A DNA stretch of 8,411 nt from NCBI GenBank assembly GCA_964632945.1, contig CAZWCX010000217.1, forward strand, positions 1 to 8,411. Direction: 5' to 3'. A model generated the notes under the pieces. The model ran no database searches. It saw only the letters and a list, made by a program, of their open reading frames with translations, and was not told the origin of the DNA. The DNA comes from CAZWCX01 sp964632945. Lineage in GTDB: Bacteria; Planctomycetota; MHYJ01; WSZJ01; CAZWCX01. This document shows, piece after piece, positions 1-6,634 of this stretch. Made by a program: the position numbers and the translations under genes. The first letter of the stretch is position 1, and every line of letters starts with the position of its first letter.

Positions 1-20
1 AGGAGCCCGCGGGCGGATTT

Positions 21-85
21 TTCACGAAGCCGCTGGCGCGGCTTCAAGCGCGGATGATTCGCGCACCGCTTCTTCACGAAGCCGC
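21..85. repeat. 13-bp direct repeat TTCACGAAGCCGC with embedded hairpin
   Basis: TTCACGAAGCCGC occurs at 21-33 and again at 73-85, with starts 52 bp apart. The first copy forms a perfect 8-bp stem: GAAGCCGC at 26-33 pairs with GCGGCTTC at 38-45 around the loop TGGC. A second inverted pair, CGGATGATTC at 51-60 and GAATCATCCG at 100-109, brackets the second copy. The arrangement could be a small extragenic palindromic repeat or part of a transcript 3' end. I cannot tell whether it recurs elsewhere in the genome. Confidence 0.5.
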
Positions 86-152
86 CGACGCGAATGCAGG
101 AATCATCCGGGCCAGGCTTCGGGTCCGGAACGCCGGCGGGTGCGGGCTTGCG

Positions 153-173
153 GAAAATCGGCGGGGGCGCCGC
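153..173 (-). terminator. Probable intrinsic terminator of the ileS group
   Basis: Read on the minus strand, CGGCG (172-168), loop CCCC (167-164) and CGCCG (163-159) form a GC-only stem. It is followed by ATTTTC (158-153), a short T-run. It lies about 40 nt past the stop codon of the last minus-strand gene. An outer 7-bp stem (146-152 with 176-182) encloses it. The stem is short and the T-run is only four bases, so termination may be partial. Confidence 0.4.
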
Positions 174-209
174 ATCGCAAGCTCCGCGTCCCCTCCCTGC
201 CGGTGGAGT

Positions 210-698
210 TCACGCCTGCAAGCCGAGCAGGCGGCTCAATTCCTCGTACAGAGGCTGCAGCTCGTCCTCGGAGATGTCCGGGTGCGGCAGCGTGAACACG
301 CGCTGATCGGATGGCCGCGTCAGGACCAGCAGCTCGCGGTTGTCGCGCTGAATGGGCGGATCCATGCGCAGCACGCGCTTGCGGACCAGGCTCATGGCGA
401 TCAGGAACGCCATCTTCAGCCGCTGACCTTCGAGCTCGGCGGTGGAACCGGAGAGGTTTTCCCAAAGGTCGGTGAGGGTGCGTCGATCGTCGCGTTTCTC
501 TTCTTTCTTCTCCGTCTGGGTCTTCCAGTAGGAGAACGCCGCCGGGACGCCTTTTTCCCAGCAGGGGACGCAGAAGTCGCGTCGCGCGAACCCCTCCGCC
601 TGTTCGAACAGCGCGCCCACGTAGGGGGTTTCGGAGCCGAAGGGGACGGCGCACTGGGAGCAGGCCTTGCTCCCCTTGTCGATGTTCCATTCCTGCAT
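210..698 (-). CDS. Small Cys4 (CxxC/CxxC) zinc-ribbon-like hypothetical protein
   Basis: This 162-aa protein of unknown function has no signal peptide and no membrane segment, so it is probably cytoplasmic. Two CxxC pairs, C13/C16 and C43/C46, with 26 residues between the pairs, fit one structural zinc site. A highly charged Lys/Glu/Arg stretch follows at about 60-75, and the C-terminal half (about 76-162) looks helical. The start at 698 comes three bases after the stop of the HEAT-repeat gene, with only a weak G-rich ribosome-binding site, so translation is probably coupled. The region from about residue 10 to 50 resembles small uncharacterised proteins I associate with Planctomycetota, which is memory-based and not verified. 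No catalytic motif is visible. A nucleic-acid or protein-binding role is possible but is only inferred from the zinc site. Confidence 0.8.
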   Translation of the reverse strand: MQEWNIDKGSKACSQCAVPFGSETPYVGALFEQAEGFARRDFCVPCWEKGVPAAFSYWKTQTEKKEEKRDDRRTLTDLWENLSGSTAELEGQRLKMAFLIAMSLVRKRVLRMDPPIQRDNRELLVLTRPSDQRVFTLPHPDISEDELQPLYEELSRLLGLQA

Positions 699-701
699 CG
701 A

Positions 702-1796
702 TCAGCGACCCCCGCGCGAACCCCACCATCCCTTCCACTGCACGGGATCCGGGCCGTACTTGAGGCCGCTGATCTTCTGCAGCGACATCATCGACAGTTC
801 GGAGTGGCGGGACTTGGGGTCCTTTTCCAGGACCTCGATCAGGGCCGGGACCGCGTCGAGCGAGCCGATTTCGCCCAAGGCACGGGCCGCCTCGCGGCGG
901 ACCAGGGAATCCGCGTCCTTGAGGGCCTGGATGCAGGGTTGCACCCCGGCTTCGGATTTCATCTTGCCGAAGGCGAGCGCCGCCTCGGCGCGGGCTTCCC
1001 ATGCCGGGTCGGAGAGGAGCATCGTCTTGAGGCTCCCCGCCAATTCCTCGGTGTCGGAGACGCCGATTCCCTTGGCGGCGGCGACCCGGGTCCAGCGGTC
1101 CTTGGCCGCAGCGGCCTCCAGGATCGGCGCGTGTCCTTTGGGACCGAGCCGGCAGAGGGTAATGGAGCATTGCTCGCGCAGGACGTTGTCCGAGCCCTTG
1201 GCAAGGAGGAACTCGCGCAGGATGGGAATGCTGCGCTCGCCGATGGCAAGGAGTTCGACCCGCGCCCACTCGTACTGATGGGTGTTGACGGAGCGAAACT
1301 TGAGGGTGAGGGCCGAGACCAGGTAGTCGAGCCCGTCGCCGCCCATGCGTTGCATTTCGAACCGGGCGGTCTTCCAGTCGTCATATTTCTTGCTTTCGAG
1401 TTTCTGGAGAACCCGCGCGATCTTCCCGCGGCGGGCGAGTTCGACCCGCGCGAGGGCGGCCTTGTTGGGGTCCTGGCCTTCGCCGATCTTCATGAGGGCT
1501 TCGACGTCGTCCGGAACGAAGGGCTTGCCGATCGCCCGCAACTCCCGCGTCGCGCGCTGCCAGTCCTTGGGGTCGTTGCTGGAGAAGTAGGCCAGCAGGT
1601 CGATCGATCGCCGCGCGAGGTCCTTGGCCTCGCGGGGATTCATGATGACGTGCTCCGTCTCGGCGGGCGGCTTGATGCCCTCGCGTTCGCCGCCGACCGG
1701 GCGCGCGGACGAAGGGGTGGTATCGCCGCCGCCGGCGCAGCCCGCCAGGCCGGAGAGCAGGAGGGCGAGGGGGACGGCGGCCCAAGAGAGTTTCAT
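702..1796 (-). CDS. HEAT-repeat lipoprotein
   Basis: This 364-aa protein begins with a lipoprotein signal peptide: a short basic start (MK), a hydrophobic core at about 5-17 and the lipobox LAGC with Cys20 as the lipidation site. A Gly/Ser/Pro-rich linker runs to about residue 50. The rest is helical, and from about 220 to 345 it shows HEAT/PBS-lyase-like repeats, clearest in RREAARALGEIG (300-311) and DAVPALIEVL (314-323). It ends with a Trp-rich tail, QWKGWW (353-358), a style I associate with HEAT-repeat lipoproteins of planctomycete-like genomes. HEAT repeats are protein-binding scaffolds, so a periplasmic or outer-membrane adaptor role is inferred; no enzyme signature is visible. The ribosome-binding site AGGAG (1808-1804) overlaps the TAG stop of ileS, indicating translational coupling. 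Confidence 0.85.
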   Translation of the reverse strand: MKLSWAAVPLALLLSGLAGCAGGGDTTPSSARPVGGEREGIKPPAETEHVIMNPREAKDLARRSIDLLAYFSSNDPKDWQRATRELRAIGKPFVPDDVEALMKIGEGQDPNKAALARVELARRGKIARVLQKLESKKYDDWKTARFEMQRMGGDGLDYLVSALTLKFRSVNTHQYEWARVELLAIGERSIPILREFLLAKGSDNVLREQCSITLCRLGPKGHAPILEAAAAKDRWTRVAAAKGIGVSDTEELAGSLKTMLLSDPAWEARAEAALAFGKMKSEAGVQPCIQALKDADSLVRREAARALGEIGSLDAVPALIEVLEKDPKSRHSELSMMSLQKISGLKYGPDPVQWKGWWGSRGGR

Positions 1797-1803
1797 GGTC
1801 GGT

Positions 1804-1809
1804 CTCCTA
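1804..1809 (-). promoter_or_regulatory. Ribosome-binding site overlapping the ileS stop codon
   Basis: On the minus strand TAGGAG combines the ileS stop TAG (1809-1807) with the ribosome-binding core AGGAG (1808-1804), seven bases before the ATG at 1796. Ribosomes finishing ileS would therefore sit on the initiation site of the HEAT-repeat lipoprotein, which argues that the two genes share one transcript. Confidence 0.7.
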
Positions 1810-4626
1810 GCGGCCGATTTGGGTCATGACGTCGGCGCACCGGGCGCACAGTCCCGGATGGGCCGGGGCCCTGCCCACCGTATCGACGTAGATCCAGCAG
1901 CGCTCGCACTTCGGCATGGCGGTGCGGGACACCTGGATGGAGAGGGCGGGGAAATGGACGCCGGCCACGGCGTCGGCCAGCGGGTCCCGCCCGCACTCCA
2001 CCCGCGCGACCTGGAAGAGGGTCGCCAGGAGGGCGCGCTTGCGGTCGAGCAGCGGGGCCACGCGTTCATCGGCGGCGGCGAGTTTCACCTCCGCCTGCGA
2101 AAAAGTGCCGATCGTTTTCGCCGCGCGGAGCTTCTCCAGTTCGCGCGCGACGTCGCCGCGCAGGTCGATCAGGTCCTTCCATTCCTCCTCGAGTGCCGGA
2201 TTCCGAAGGGCCGGATCGGGCACCGGCCAGTCGGCGAGGTGCACGCTGGTTTCGCCGTTGTTCCAGGGCATGGCCTTCCAGACCTCGTCGGCCGTGTGCG
2301 CGAGGATGGGGGCGAACATCCGGGTGAGCGCATCCAGCACGCGGTGGAGCGCGCTCTGGGCTGCGCGCCGCGGAGCCGAAGTCGGGGCGTTGGAGTACAG
2401 CCGATCCTTGAGGATGTCGAGGTAGAACGAACTCAACTCCACCACGCAGAACTGGTAGAGCTCCTGGAAGACGCGATGGAATTCGAACGCCTCGTACGCG
2501 GCCGTGACCGACTCGATCAGGGCCTGCGTCCGACTGACCACCCAACGGTCGATTTCCTGCCACTGGTCCGGGGCGACCGCGTCGCGGGCGGGATCGAACC
2601 CGTGCAGGTTGCCGAGGAGGAACCGGAACGTGTTGCGGACCTTGCGGTAGGCGTCCCCCTTGCCCTCGAAGATCGAGTGAGACACGGGGATGTCGTTGGT
2701 GAAATCGATGGAGCAGAGCCAGAGCCGCAGGAGGTCGGCGCCGTACTTGCGGACGAGGTCGTGGGCCTTGAGCAGGCCGCCGCTCTTGCCTGACTTGGAG
2801 ACCTTCTCGCCCTCCTCGTCCACGACGAAGCCGTGGGTGACCACGGTCTTGAACGGGGCGCGTCCCCGGGCCATGACCGAGGGCAGGAGGGAAAGCTGGA
2901 ACCAGCCGCGGTGCTGGTCGGTTCCTTCGAGATAGAGGTCGGCCGGGTACGCCAGTTCGGCGTGGGACTCGCAGACGGCGCGGTGGCTGGCGCCGCTTTC
3001 GAACCAGACGTCGAAGATGTCGTTTTCCTTCACGAACGCGGCGCCCTTGCACTTCGGGCAGGTTTTCCCCTTGGGAAGGAAGTACTCGACCGGCTCGCGG
3101 AACCAGGAGTCGGCCCCCTGCTCGCGGAAGCGGCGCGCCACCGTGGCGAGCGTTTCCGGATCGAGGAGACCCTCGCGGCAGGCCTTGCAGTAGAGCGCGG
3201 GGATGGGGACGCCCCAGGCGCGCTGACGCGAGATGCACCAGTCGGGCCGGTCGCGAAGCATGCTCGTGATCCGGACCTCGCCCCAGCCGGGGACCCAGCG
3301 GACTTTGGCGACCTCCTCGAGCGCGCGGCGGCGCGCGTCCGCGTGATCGACGCCGATGAACCACTGCTCGGTGGCGCGGAAGATCACGGCCCGCTTGCAG
3401 CGCCAGCAATGCGGGTAGGAGTGCCAGAGGCCCTCGCGATGGAGGAGGGCGCCGACCCGGCCGAGGATTTCGCAGACGCGATCGTCGGCGACGTGGACGC
3501 GCGTGCCGGCGAGTTCCGCGCCGGCCTCGGCGAGGAAGGCCCCGGCGCCGTCCACGGGGCTGAGAACGGGCAGGCCGTAGGCGACGCCGGTCTCGTAGTC
3601 CTCCGCGCCGTGTCCGGGCGCCGTGTGGACGCAGCCGGTGCCGTCGGCGAGGCGGACGTAGGTGGCGAGCACGACCGGGCAGACCCGGTCGAGGAACGGG
3701 TGGCGATAGGTTCGCTTCTCCAGCCGGCGACCCTCGACCCGACCGAGTTCGCGGGGGGCCGCCACGCCGAGCTTCTTGGCGACCGCCTCGACCAGGCCCG
3801 CCGCCATCACGAGGTGGTGGGTCCGGCCGCCGACCGTCATCTCGACGCAGGCGTATTCGAGGTCCGGGTGGACGGCGGTGGCGACGTTCGCCGGGATCGT
3901 CCAGGGGGTCGTGGTCCAGATCAGCACGCCCGCGTCCTTCGCGCCCGGAAAGAGACCGTCCACGGGCTCGAGGAAGGGAAAGCGGACGAAGATGCTGGGG
4001 CTCTGGACGTCGCGGTACTCGAGCTCGGCCTCGGCGAGGGCGGTCTCGCAATGGATGCACCAGTGGATCGGGCGCAGCTTGCGGTAGACGTGCCCCTTGG
4101 CGACGAGGTCGGCGAACAATTCGATGACCGACGCCTCGTAGGAGGGATCGATGGTGAGGTAGGGCTTCCCCCAATCGCCGAAGCCGCCCAGCGAGCGGAA
4201 CTGTTCGCGCTGGATGTCGATGTACTTTTTCGCGTAGGCCAGGCAGCGGGCGCGCACCTCGGGGAGGGGCGTGGTGCGGGCCTGGTCGCCGAGTTCAAGC
4301 ATGACCTTGTGTTCGATGGGCAGGCCATGGCAGTCCCACCCGGGCACGTAGGGCGAGTCGAATCCCTGCATGGTCTTGAACTTTACGACGACGTCCTTGA
4401 GGATCTTGTTTAATCCGGTTCCGATATGGACATCGCCGTTGGCGTACGGCGGGCCGTCGTGAAGGATGTACTTGCGCGCGCCGCGGCGACGGCTTCGGAT
4501 GGTCCCGTAGAGGTCCAGGTCGTCCCACTGCTTGCGCAGGGCCGGTTCCCGGTTGGGCAGGTCGCCCTTCATGGGGAAGTCGGTTTGCGGGAGGTTGAGG
4601 GTGTCCTTGTAGGTCGGGTTGCTCAC
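1807..4626 (-). CDS. ileS: Isoleucyl-tRNA synthetase
   Basis: This class Ia synthetase charges tRNA-Ile with isoleucine using ATP in the cytoplasm and edits mischarged valine. The protein is 939 aa, almost the length of E. coli IleRS. The HIGH-type motif is HVHIGT-like, with H67 I68 G69 T70. The KMSKS-type motif is KVSKS at 608-612, with K611 as the expected catalytic lysine. The CP1 editing domain shows the Thr-rich WTTTPWTIPAN and the GHGAEDY signatures. Two Cys4 sites are visible: C480/C483 with C523/C526, and the C-terminal C907/C910 with C927/C930. I chose the GTG at 4626 because its N-terminus (SNPTYKDTLNLPQ) aligns with the start of known bacterial IleRS and a GGGAG ribosome-binding site (4640-4636) lies nine bases upstream. 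The frame stays open to 4764, but that Arg/Pro-rich extension looks non-coding. No T-box leader is visible. Confidence 0.98.
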   Translation of the reverse strand: MSNPTYKDTLNLPQTDFPMKGDLPNREPALRKQWDDLDLYGTIRSRRRGARKYILHDGPPYANGDVHIGTGLNKILKDVVVKFKTMQGFDSPYVPGWDCHGLPIEHKVMLELGDQARTTPLPEVRARCLAYAKKYIDIQREQFRSLGGFGDWGKPYLTIDPSYEASVIELFADLVAKGHVYRKLRPIHWCIHCETALAEAELEYRDVQSPSIFVRFPFLEPVDGLFPGAKDAGVLIWTTTPWTIPANVATAVHPDLEYACVEMTVGGRTHHLVMAAGLVEAVAKKLGVAAPRELGRVEGRRLEKRTYRHPFLDRVCPVVLATYVRLADGTGCVHTAPGHGAEDYETGVAYGLPVLSPVDGAGAFLAEAGAELAGTRVHVADDRVCEILGRVGALLHREGLWHSYPHCWRCKRAVIFRATEQWFIGVDHADARRRALEEVAKVRWVPGWGEVRITSMLRDRPDWCISRQRAWGVPIPALYCKACREGLLDPETLATVARRFREQGADSWFREPVEYFLPKGKTCPKCKGAAFVKENDIFDVWFESGASHRAVCESHAELAYPADLYLEGTDQHRGWFQLSLLPSVMARGRAPFKTVVTHGFVVDEEGEKVSKSGKSGGLLKAHDLVRKYGADLLRLWLCSIDFTNDIPVSHSIFEGKGDAYRKVRNTFRFLLGNLHGFDPARDAVAPDQWQEIDRWVVSRTQALIESVTAAYEAFEFHRVFQELYQFCVVELSSFYLDILKDRLYSNAPTSAPRRAAQSALHRVLDALTRMFAPILAHTADEVWKAMPWNNGETSVHLADWPVPDPALRNPALEEEWKDLIDLRGDVARELEKLRAAKTIGTFSQAEVKLAAADERVAPLLDRKRALLATLFQVARVECGRDPLADAVAGVHFPALSIQVSRTAMPKCERCWIYVDTVGRAPAHPGLCARCADVMTQIGR

Positions 4627-4852
4627 GAGCGATTTCTCCCGTCTTCCTGGGGCGCGCCGTTCGGCCGGCGAAGGATTCGGGTGGTTCGGGTACCGGCGGC
4701 GGGCGCGGGGGGGGATGCGGCGCGGGTTGTCCGCCCGCCGGCTCTTCGCACGCCAGAAACGCACGAGGCCGCCGTCCGCGTGGGCGGGCGCCGGCCATCG
4801 TGCGGTGACCGATTGATTCGAGCGCCCGGCTCCGCGCCGGGCGCGGAACCGG
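4627..4852 (-). other. Spacer between the propeller lipoprotein gene and ileS
   Basis: This 226-bp stretch holds the terminator-like hairpin at 4822-4844, the ileS ribosome-binding site at 4640-4636 and a G-rich tract at 4679-4726 on the plus strand that includes eight consecutive G at 4707-4714. I found no convincing -35/-10 pair for ileS and no T-box or other riboswitch. ileS must either use a non-consensus promoter here or depend on read-through from the promoter at 6457-6484. Confidence 0.6.
4822..4844 (-). terminator. Strong GC hairpin after the propeller lipoprotein gene
   Basis: GCGCCCGGC (4822-4830) pairs perfectly with GCCGGGCGC (4836-4844) around a 5-nt loop, giving a 9-bp GC-only stem that starts nine bases beyond the TAA stop at 4853-4855. 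On the minus strand the bases after the stem are TCGAATCAATC, with no real T-run. It could be an inefficient terminator or a hairpin protecting the 3' end. It probably separates the upstream two-gene unit from ileS. Confidence 0.5.
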
Positions 4853-6157
4853 TTAGTACTTTTCGTTCGACTCGGAGGCCGCGATCAGATGGCCGTCCGG
4901 AGTCGCCAGATAGAGCACCGGGGTCGCCTCGTTGGTGACCAGGATCGGGAACAGGTTGGCGTTCCAGCGCGCGCGGATGTCGCCCGTCTTCTCGTCGATC
5001 CCGACGATCTCGTGTCCCGGACCCAGGACGTAGACGAGGCGCTTGCTGCGCACCAGGAACCGCTCGCCGCCCGGCAGCATCCACTTCTTCTGGCCGGTCT
5101 TGAGGTCCAGCGCAAAGAGGCCGATGCGGTCGGACTTGACGAACACCGTGTCGCCGGAAATCTGGGGCTGTTGACTGATCGGCGAGCCGCTCTCGAACTT
5201 CCACGACAGCACGCCCGCGTAGCGGTCGATGCCGTAGAGCGCGAAATCGAGGCTCGGGGCCAGCAGGAGGCGATCGGCGATCTTGATGTCGCCGCGGATG
5301 CCCCGCTCCGTCGTGTAGGACCAGTTGGCCTTGCCCTCCAGGTCGACGCTGTGGATCTTGCCGTCCTCGGCCGCGAAGTAGAGGGACGGTTCGGCATACA
5401 CCGGCGTGGTGACCGTGGGGGACCAGACGCGCCAGAAGACCGACTCATCCTTGGTCTTCGCGTTGATGGCCCACACGCGCTTGCGATCCCAGGTGCCCAC
5501 GAAGATGTAATCCGCGGTGGCGAACGCCGGGGTCGACGGCGGATAGGCGAGCGGCTTCTTCCACAGGACCACCCCGTGGCGCCGATCGAGGCACCAGAGG
5601 ACATCCTGGGACATGAAGTAGACCGCGTCCTTGTCCTGCAGCGTGACCAGGCGGTTCTTCGCGTCCTTGAGGTCGCTCTCGAGCTTGCCGGAGGCTTCGC
5701 GATCGCCCGCCTGCTTGGCCGCCTCGAGCTTCTGCTTGATGTTCTCGATCGAGGCCTTGCCTGCCGCGAGCTGGTCATCGAGACCGTGGACCACCGTCGG
5801 GGGGAACTGGAGCGGTCGCGTGACGTCCAGCGCCCACTTGGTGATCCCCGTCCCCGCTTCGACCGCGTAGAGCCAATAGTCGCGGGTTTCGACGTAGAGA
5901 TGGTCTCCGCGCAACGTCACGCGCGAGATCCGGTGGCCGTTGATCGCCACGTCCCACTTCACGTCCTTGAGGGGCGACTCCCGCTGCACGGCGTCCACGT
6001 AGGCCGCGCGCTGGAGCTTGACCTCTTCGGCAGTGCTGGGCGGCGTCTTGTGGCCTTCGGCCAGATACCGCTCATACTTGTCGCGGTAGTTCACGTTCCC
6101 GCAGCCGGCCGCGAACAACATCGCCGCCGACAACCAGACGATCATCCTGCCGGACAT
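4853..6157 (-). CDS. PQQ-like beta-propeller lipoprotein with coiled-coil insertion
   Basis: This 434-aa protein starts with a lipoprotein signal peptide (basic N-terminus, hydrophobic core 5-17, lipobox AAGC with Cys19). It should be anchored to a membrane facing the periplasm. About seven PQQ-type blade motifs follow the pattern of a turn ending in a tryptophan: AVEAGTGITKW (98-108), LDRRHGVVLW (190-199), around 230-245, VDLEGKANW (271-279), GIDRYAGVLSW (309-319), LDLKTGQKKW (350-359) and IDEKTGDIRARW (387-398). Between the first two lies a charged helical segment, about 126-174, predicted by eye as a coiled coil. There is no sign of a PQQ-dependent dehydrogenase active site. The fold resembles BamB, but orthology is not shown. 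The ATG at 6157 is chosen because of the ribosome-binding site just upstream and the signal peptide; the open frame to 6325 overlaps the previous gene. Confidence 0.88.
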   Translation of the reverse strand: MSGRMIVWLSAAMLFAAGCGNVNYRDKYERYLAEGHKTPPSTAEEVKLQRAAYVDAVQRESPLKDVKWDVAINGHRISRVTLRGDHLYVETRDYWLYAVEAGTGITKWALDVTRPLQFPPTVVHGLDDQLAAGKASIENIKQKLEAAKQAGDREASGKLESDLKDAKNRLVTLQDKDAVYFMSQDVLWCLDRRHGVVLWKKPLAYPPSTPAFATADYIFVGTWDRKRVWAINAKTKDESVFWRVWSPTVTTPVYAEPSLYFAAEDGKIHSVDLEGKANWSYTTERGIRGDIKIADRLLLAPSLDFALYGIDRYAGVLSWKFESGSPISQQPQISGDTVFVKSDRIGLFALDLKTGQKKWMLPGGERFLVRSKRLVYVLGPGHEIVGIDEKTGDIRARWNANLFPILVTNEATPVLYLATPDGHLIAASESNEKY

Positions 6158-6426
6158 CACTCCCCTCCCTTTCCAAGAAATTCGGCTAAGTTGACGCCGT
6201 GCTTCTTCTCGTATTCCTGCAGCTTGTCGATCCGGGACAGGTCTTCCTTGATCCGGTGCGACAACTTGAAGATGTACGGTCGGGTCTTCAGCCGGTCCGC
6301 GAGATCGCGGTGCATCCGTTCCCATGAGCCGGAATACAGTTCCTCGCGCAGCACCACCAACATCCGCTCTTCGTTGGCGAGCGTTTGCCAGTACTTCAGG
6401 TGCGGCGCGGTCTCCGCTTCCCCCAT
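6157..6426 (-). CDS. Unrecognised 89-aa helical protein
   Basis: I do not recognise this family. The protein is small, charged and probably mostly helical. It has no signal peptide, membrane segment or cysteine, so it is likely cytoplasmic. Aromatic residues cluster at KYWQT (11-15) and SGSWERMHRDL (32-42), and a basic/acidic helix, about 56-76, could form a short coiled coil. The reading frame extends upstream to a GTG at 6471, but that region contains the -10 box of a consensus promoter, so I chose the ATG at 6426, about 24 nt after the expected transcription start. The ribosome-binding site is weak (GGGA about nine bases upstream). Its stop overlaps the start of the propeller lipoprotein, so the two proteins are probably made together and may work together. 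Confidence 0.72.
   Translation of the reverse strand: MGEAETAPHLKYWQTLANEERMLVVLREELYSGSWERMHRDLADRLKTRPYIFKLSHRIKEDLSRIDKLQEYEKKHGVNLAEFLGKGGE
6161..6170 (-). promoter_or_regulatory. Ribosome-binding site of the propeller lipoprotein
   Basis: On the minus strand AGGGAGGGGA precedes the ATG at 6157, with its AGGGAGG core six bases away. It lies inside the last codons of the 89-aa gene and decides the start at 6157 against the longer open frame. The upstream stop (6159-6157) and the start share one A, in the pattern TGATG, so the two genes are probably translationally coupled. Confidence 0.7.
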
Positions 6427-6456
6427 GGTCTGATATCCCAAAGTATTAGGGGGGAG

Positions 6457-6484
6457 ATTATAGGCCTGCACGGATGCCTGTCAA
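6457..6484 (-). promoter_or_regulatory. Consensus sigma70-type promoter
   Basis: On the minus strand the -35 box TTGACA (6484-6479) and the -10 box TATAAT (6462-6457) match the housekeeping consensus in all twelve positions, with a 16-bp spacer, one short of the optimum. Transcription should start near 6450, giving a leader of about 24 nt to the ATG at 6426. No operator is obvious, so expression is probably strong and constitutive unless a repressor binds the spacer. Confidence 0.75.
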
Positions 6485-6526
6485 GCAAAAAGGGAGGTCA
6501 AAACGTATGACACCGCTGAGGATTGC

Positions 6527-6566
6527 GGCGGGACCCCCGCCTTCAACGCCCCGCGTCGAACGCGGG
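6527..6566. repeat. Two tandem small hairpins between divergent promoters
   Basis: GGCGGG (6527-6532) pairs with CCCGCC (6536-6541), and nine bases on CCCGCGT (6550-6556) pairs with ACGCGGG (6560-6566). Neither is followed by a T-run on either strand, so they are not convincing intrinsic terminators. They could be regulator-binding dyads or chance palindromes in GC-rich DNA. Confidence 0.35.
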
Positions 6567-6634
6567 ACCGCGCGGGCGCGGCCCCCGCGTCTTGCATCGA
6601 CCCCCGGACGGTCTTCCCTTCACTGTAAAAATGG

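Larger units (their letters stand above)
1..209. other. Intergenic region at left edge with short repeats
   Basis: No gene is supported here. The stretch lies downstream of the last minus-strand gene and holds several short symmetric elements: a 13-bp direct repeat (21-33 and 73-85), an 8-bp stem hairpin (26-45), a 10-bp inverted repeat (51-60 with 100-109) and a nested hairpin with a T-run that looks like a terminator (146-182). A palindrome GCCCGCGGGC at 5-14 is followed by TTTTT at 18-22; this could be the tail of a rightward terminator for a gene to the left, but the window starts too late to tell. A minus-strand reading frame beginning with GTG near position 74 stays open to the left edge but has no ribosome-binding site or recognisable product. 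Confidence 0.6.

Noticed and set aside
3..60. Possible C-terminus of a response-regulator receiver domain (GGFFTKPLARL-like) at the left edge
   Set aside because: The similarity is only a few residues and the frame runs on into the antisense open frame with no stop near a domain end.
54..1829. 591-codon plus-strand open frame
   Set aside because: It lies opposite the HEAT-repeat lipoprotein and zinc-protein genes, which have a signal peptide, repeats, a CxxC pair and coupled starts. Its product is low-complexity and matches nothing I recognise; GC-rich third positions leave the opposite strand without stops.
2066..4174. 702-codon minus-strand open frame in another phase of ileS
   Set aside because: Its product is Arg/Pro-rich, the usual sign of an out-of-phase reading of a GC-rich gene.
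1624..4413. Long plus-strand open frames (1624-2793 and 2833-4413)
   Set aside because: Both are antisense to ileS, whose identity is certain from its motifs along the whole length.
4627..4764. 46-codon N-terminal extension of ileS
   Set aside because: The Arg/Pro-rich extension has no counterpart in IleRS, and the GTG at 4626 has a ribosome-binding site and an N-terminus that matches the family.
4627..4852. T-box or other riboswitch ahead of ileS
   Set aside because: I saw no T-box consensus, specifier loop or antiterminator arrangement in the spacer.
4889..6433. 514-codon plus-strand open frame
   Set aside because: It is antisense to the propeller lipoprotein and the 89-aa gene. It has no family motifs, while the minus strand shows a lipobox, blade motifs, ribosome-binding site and promoter.
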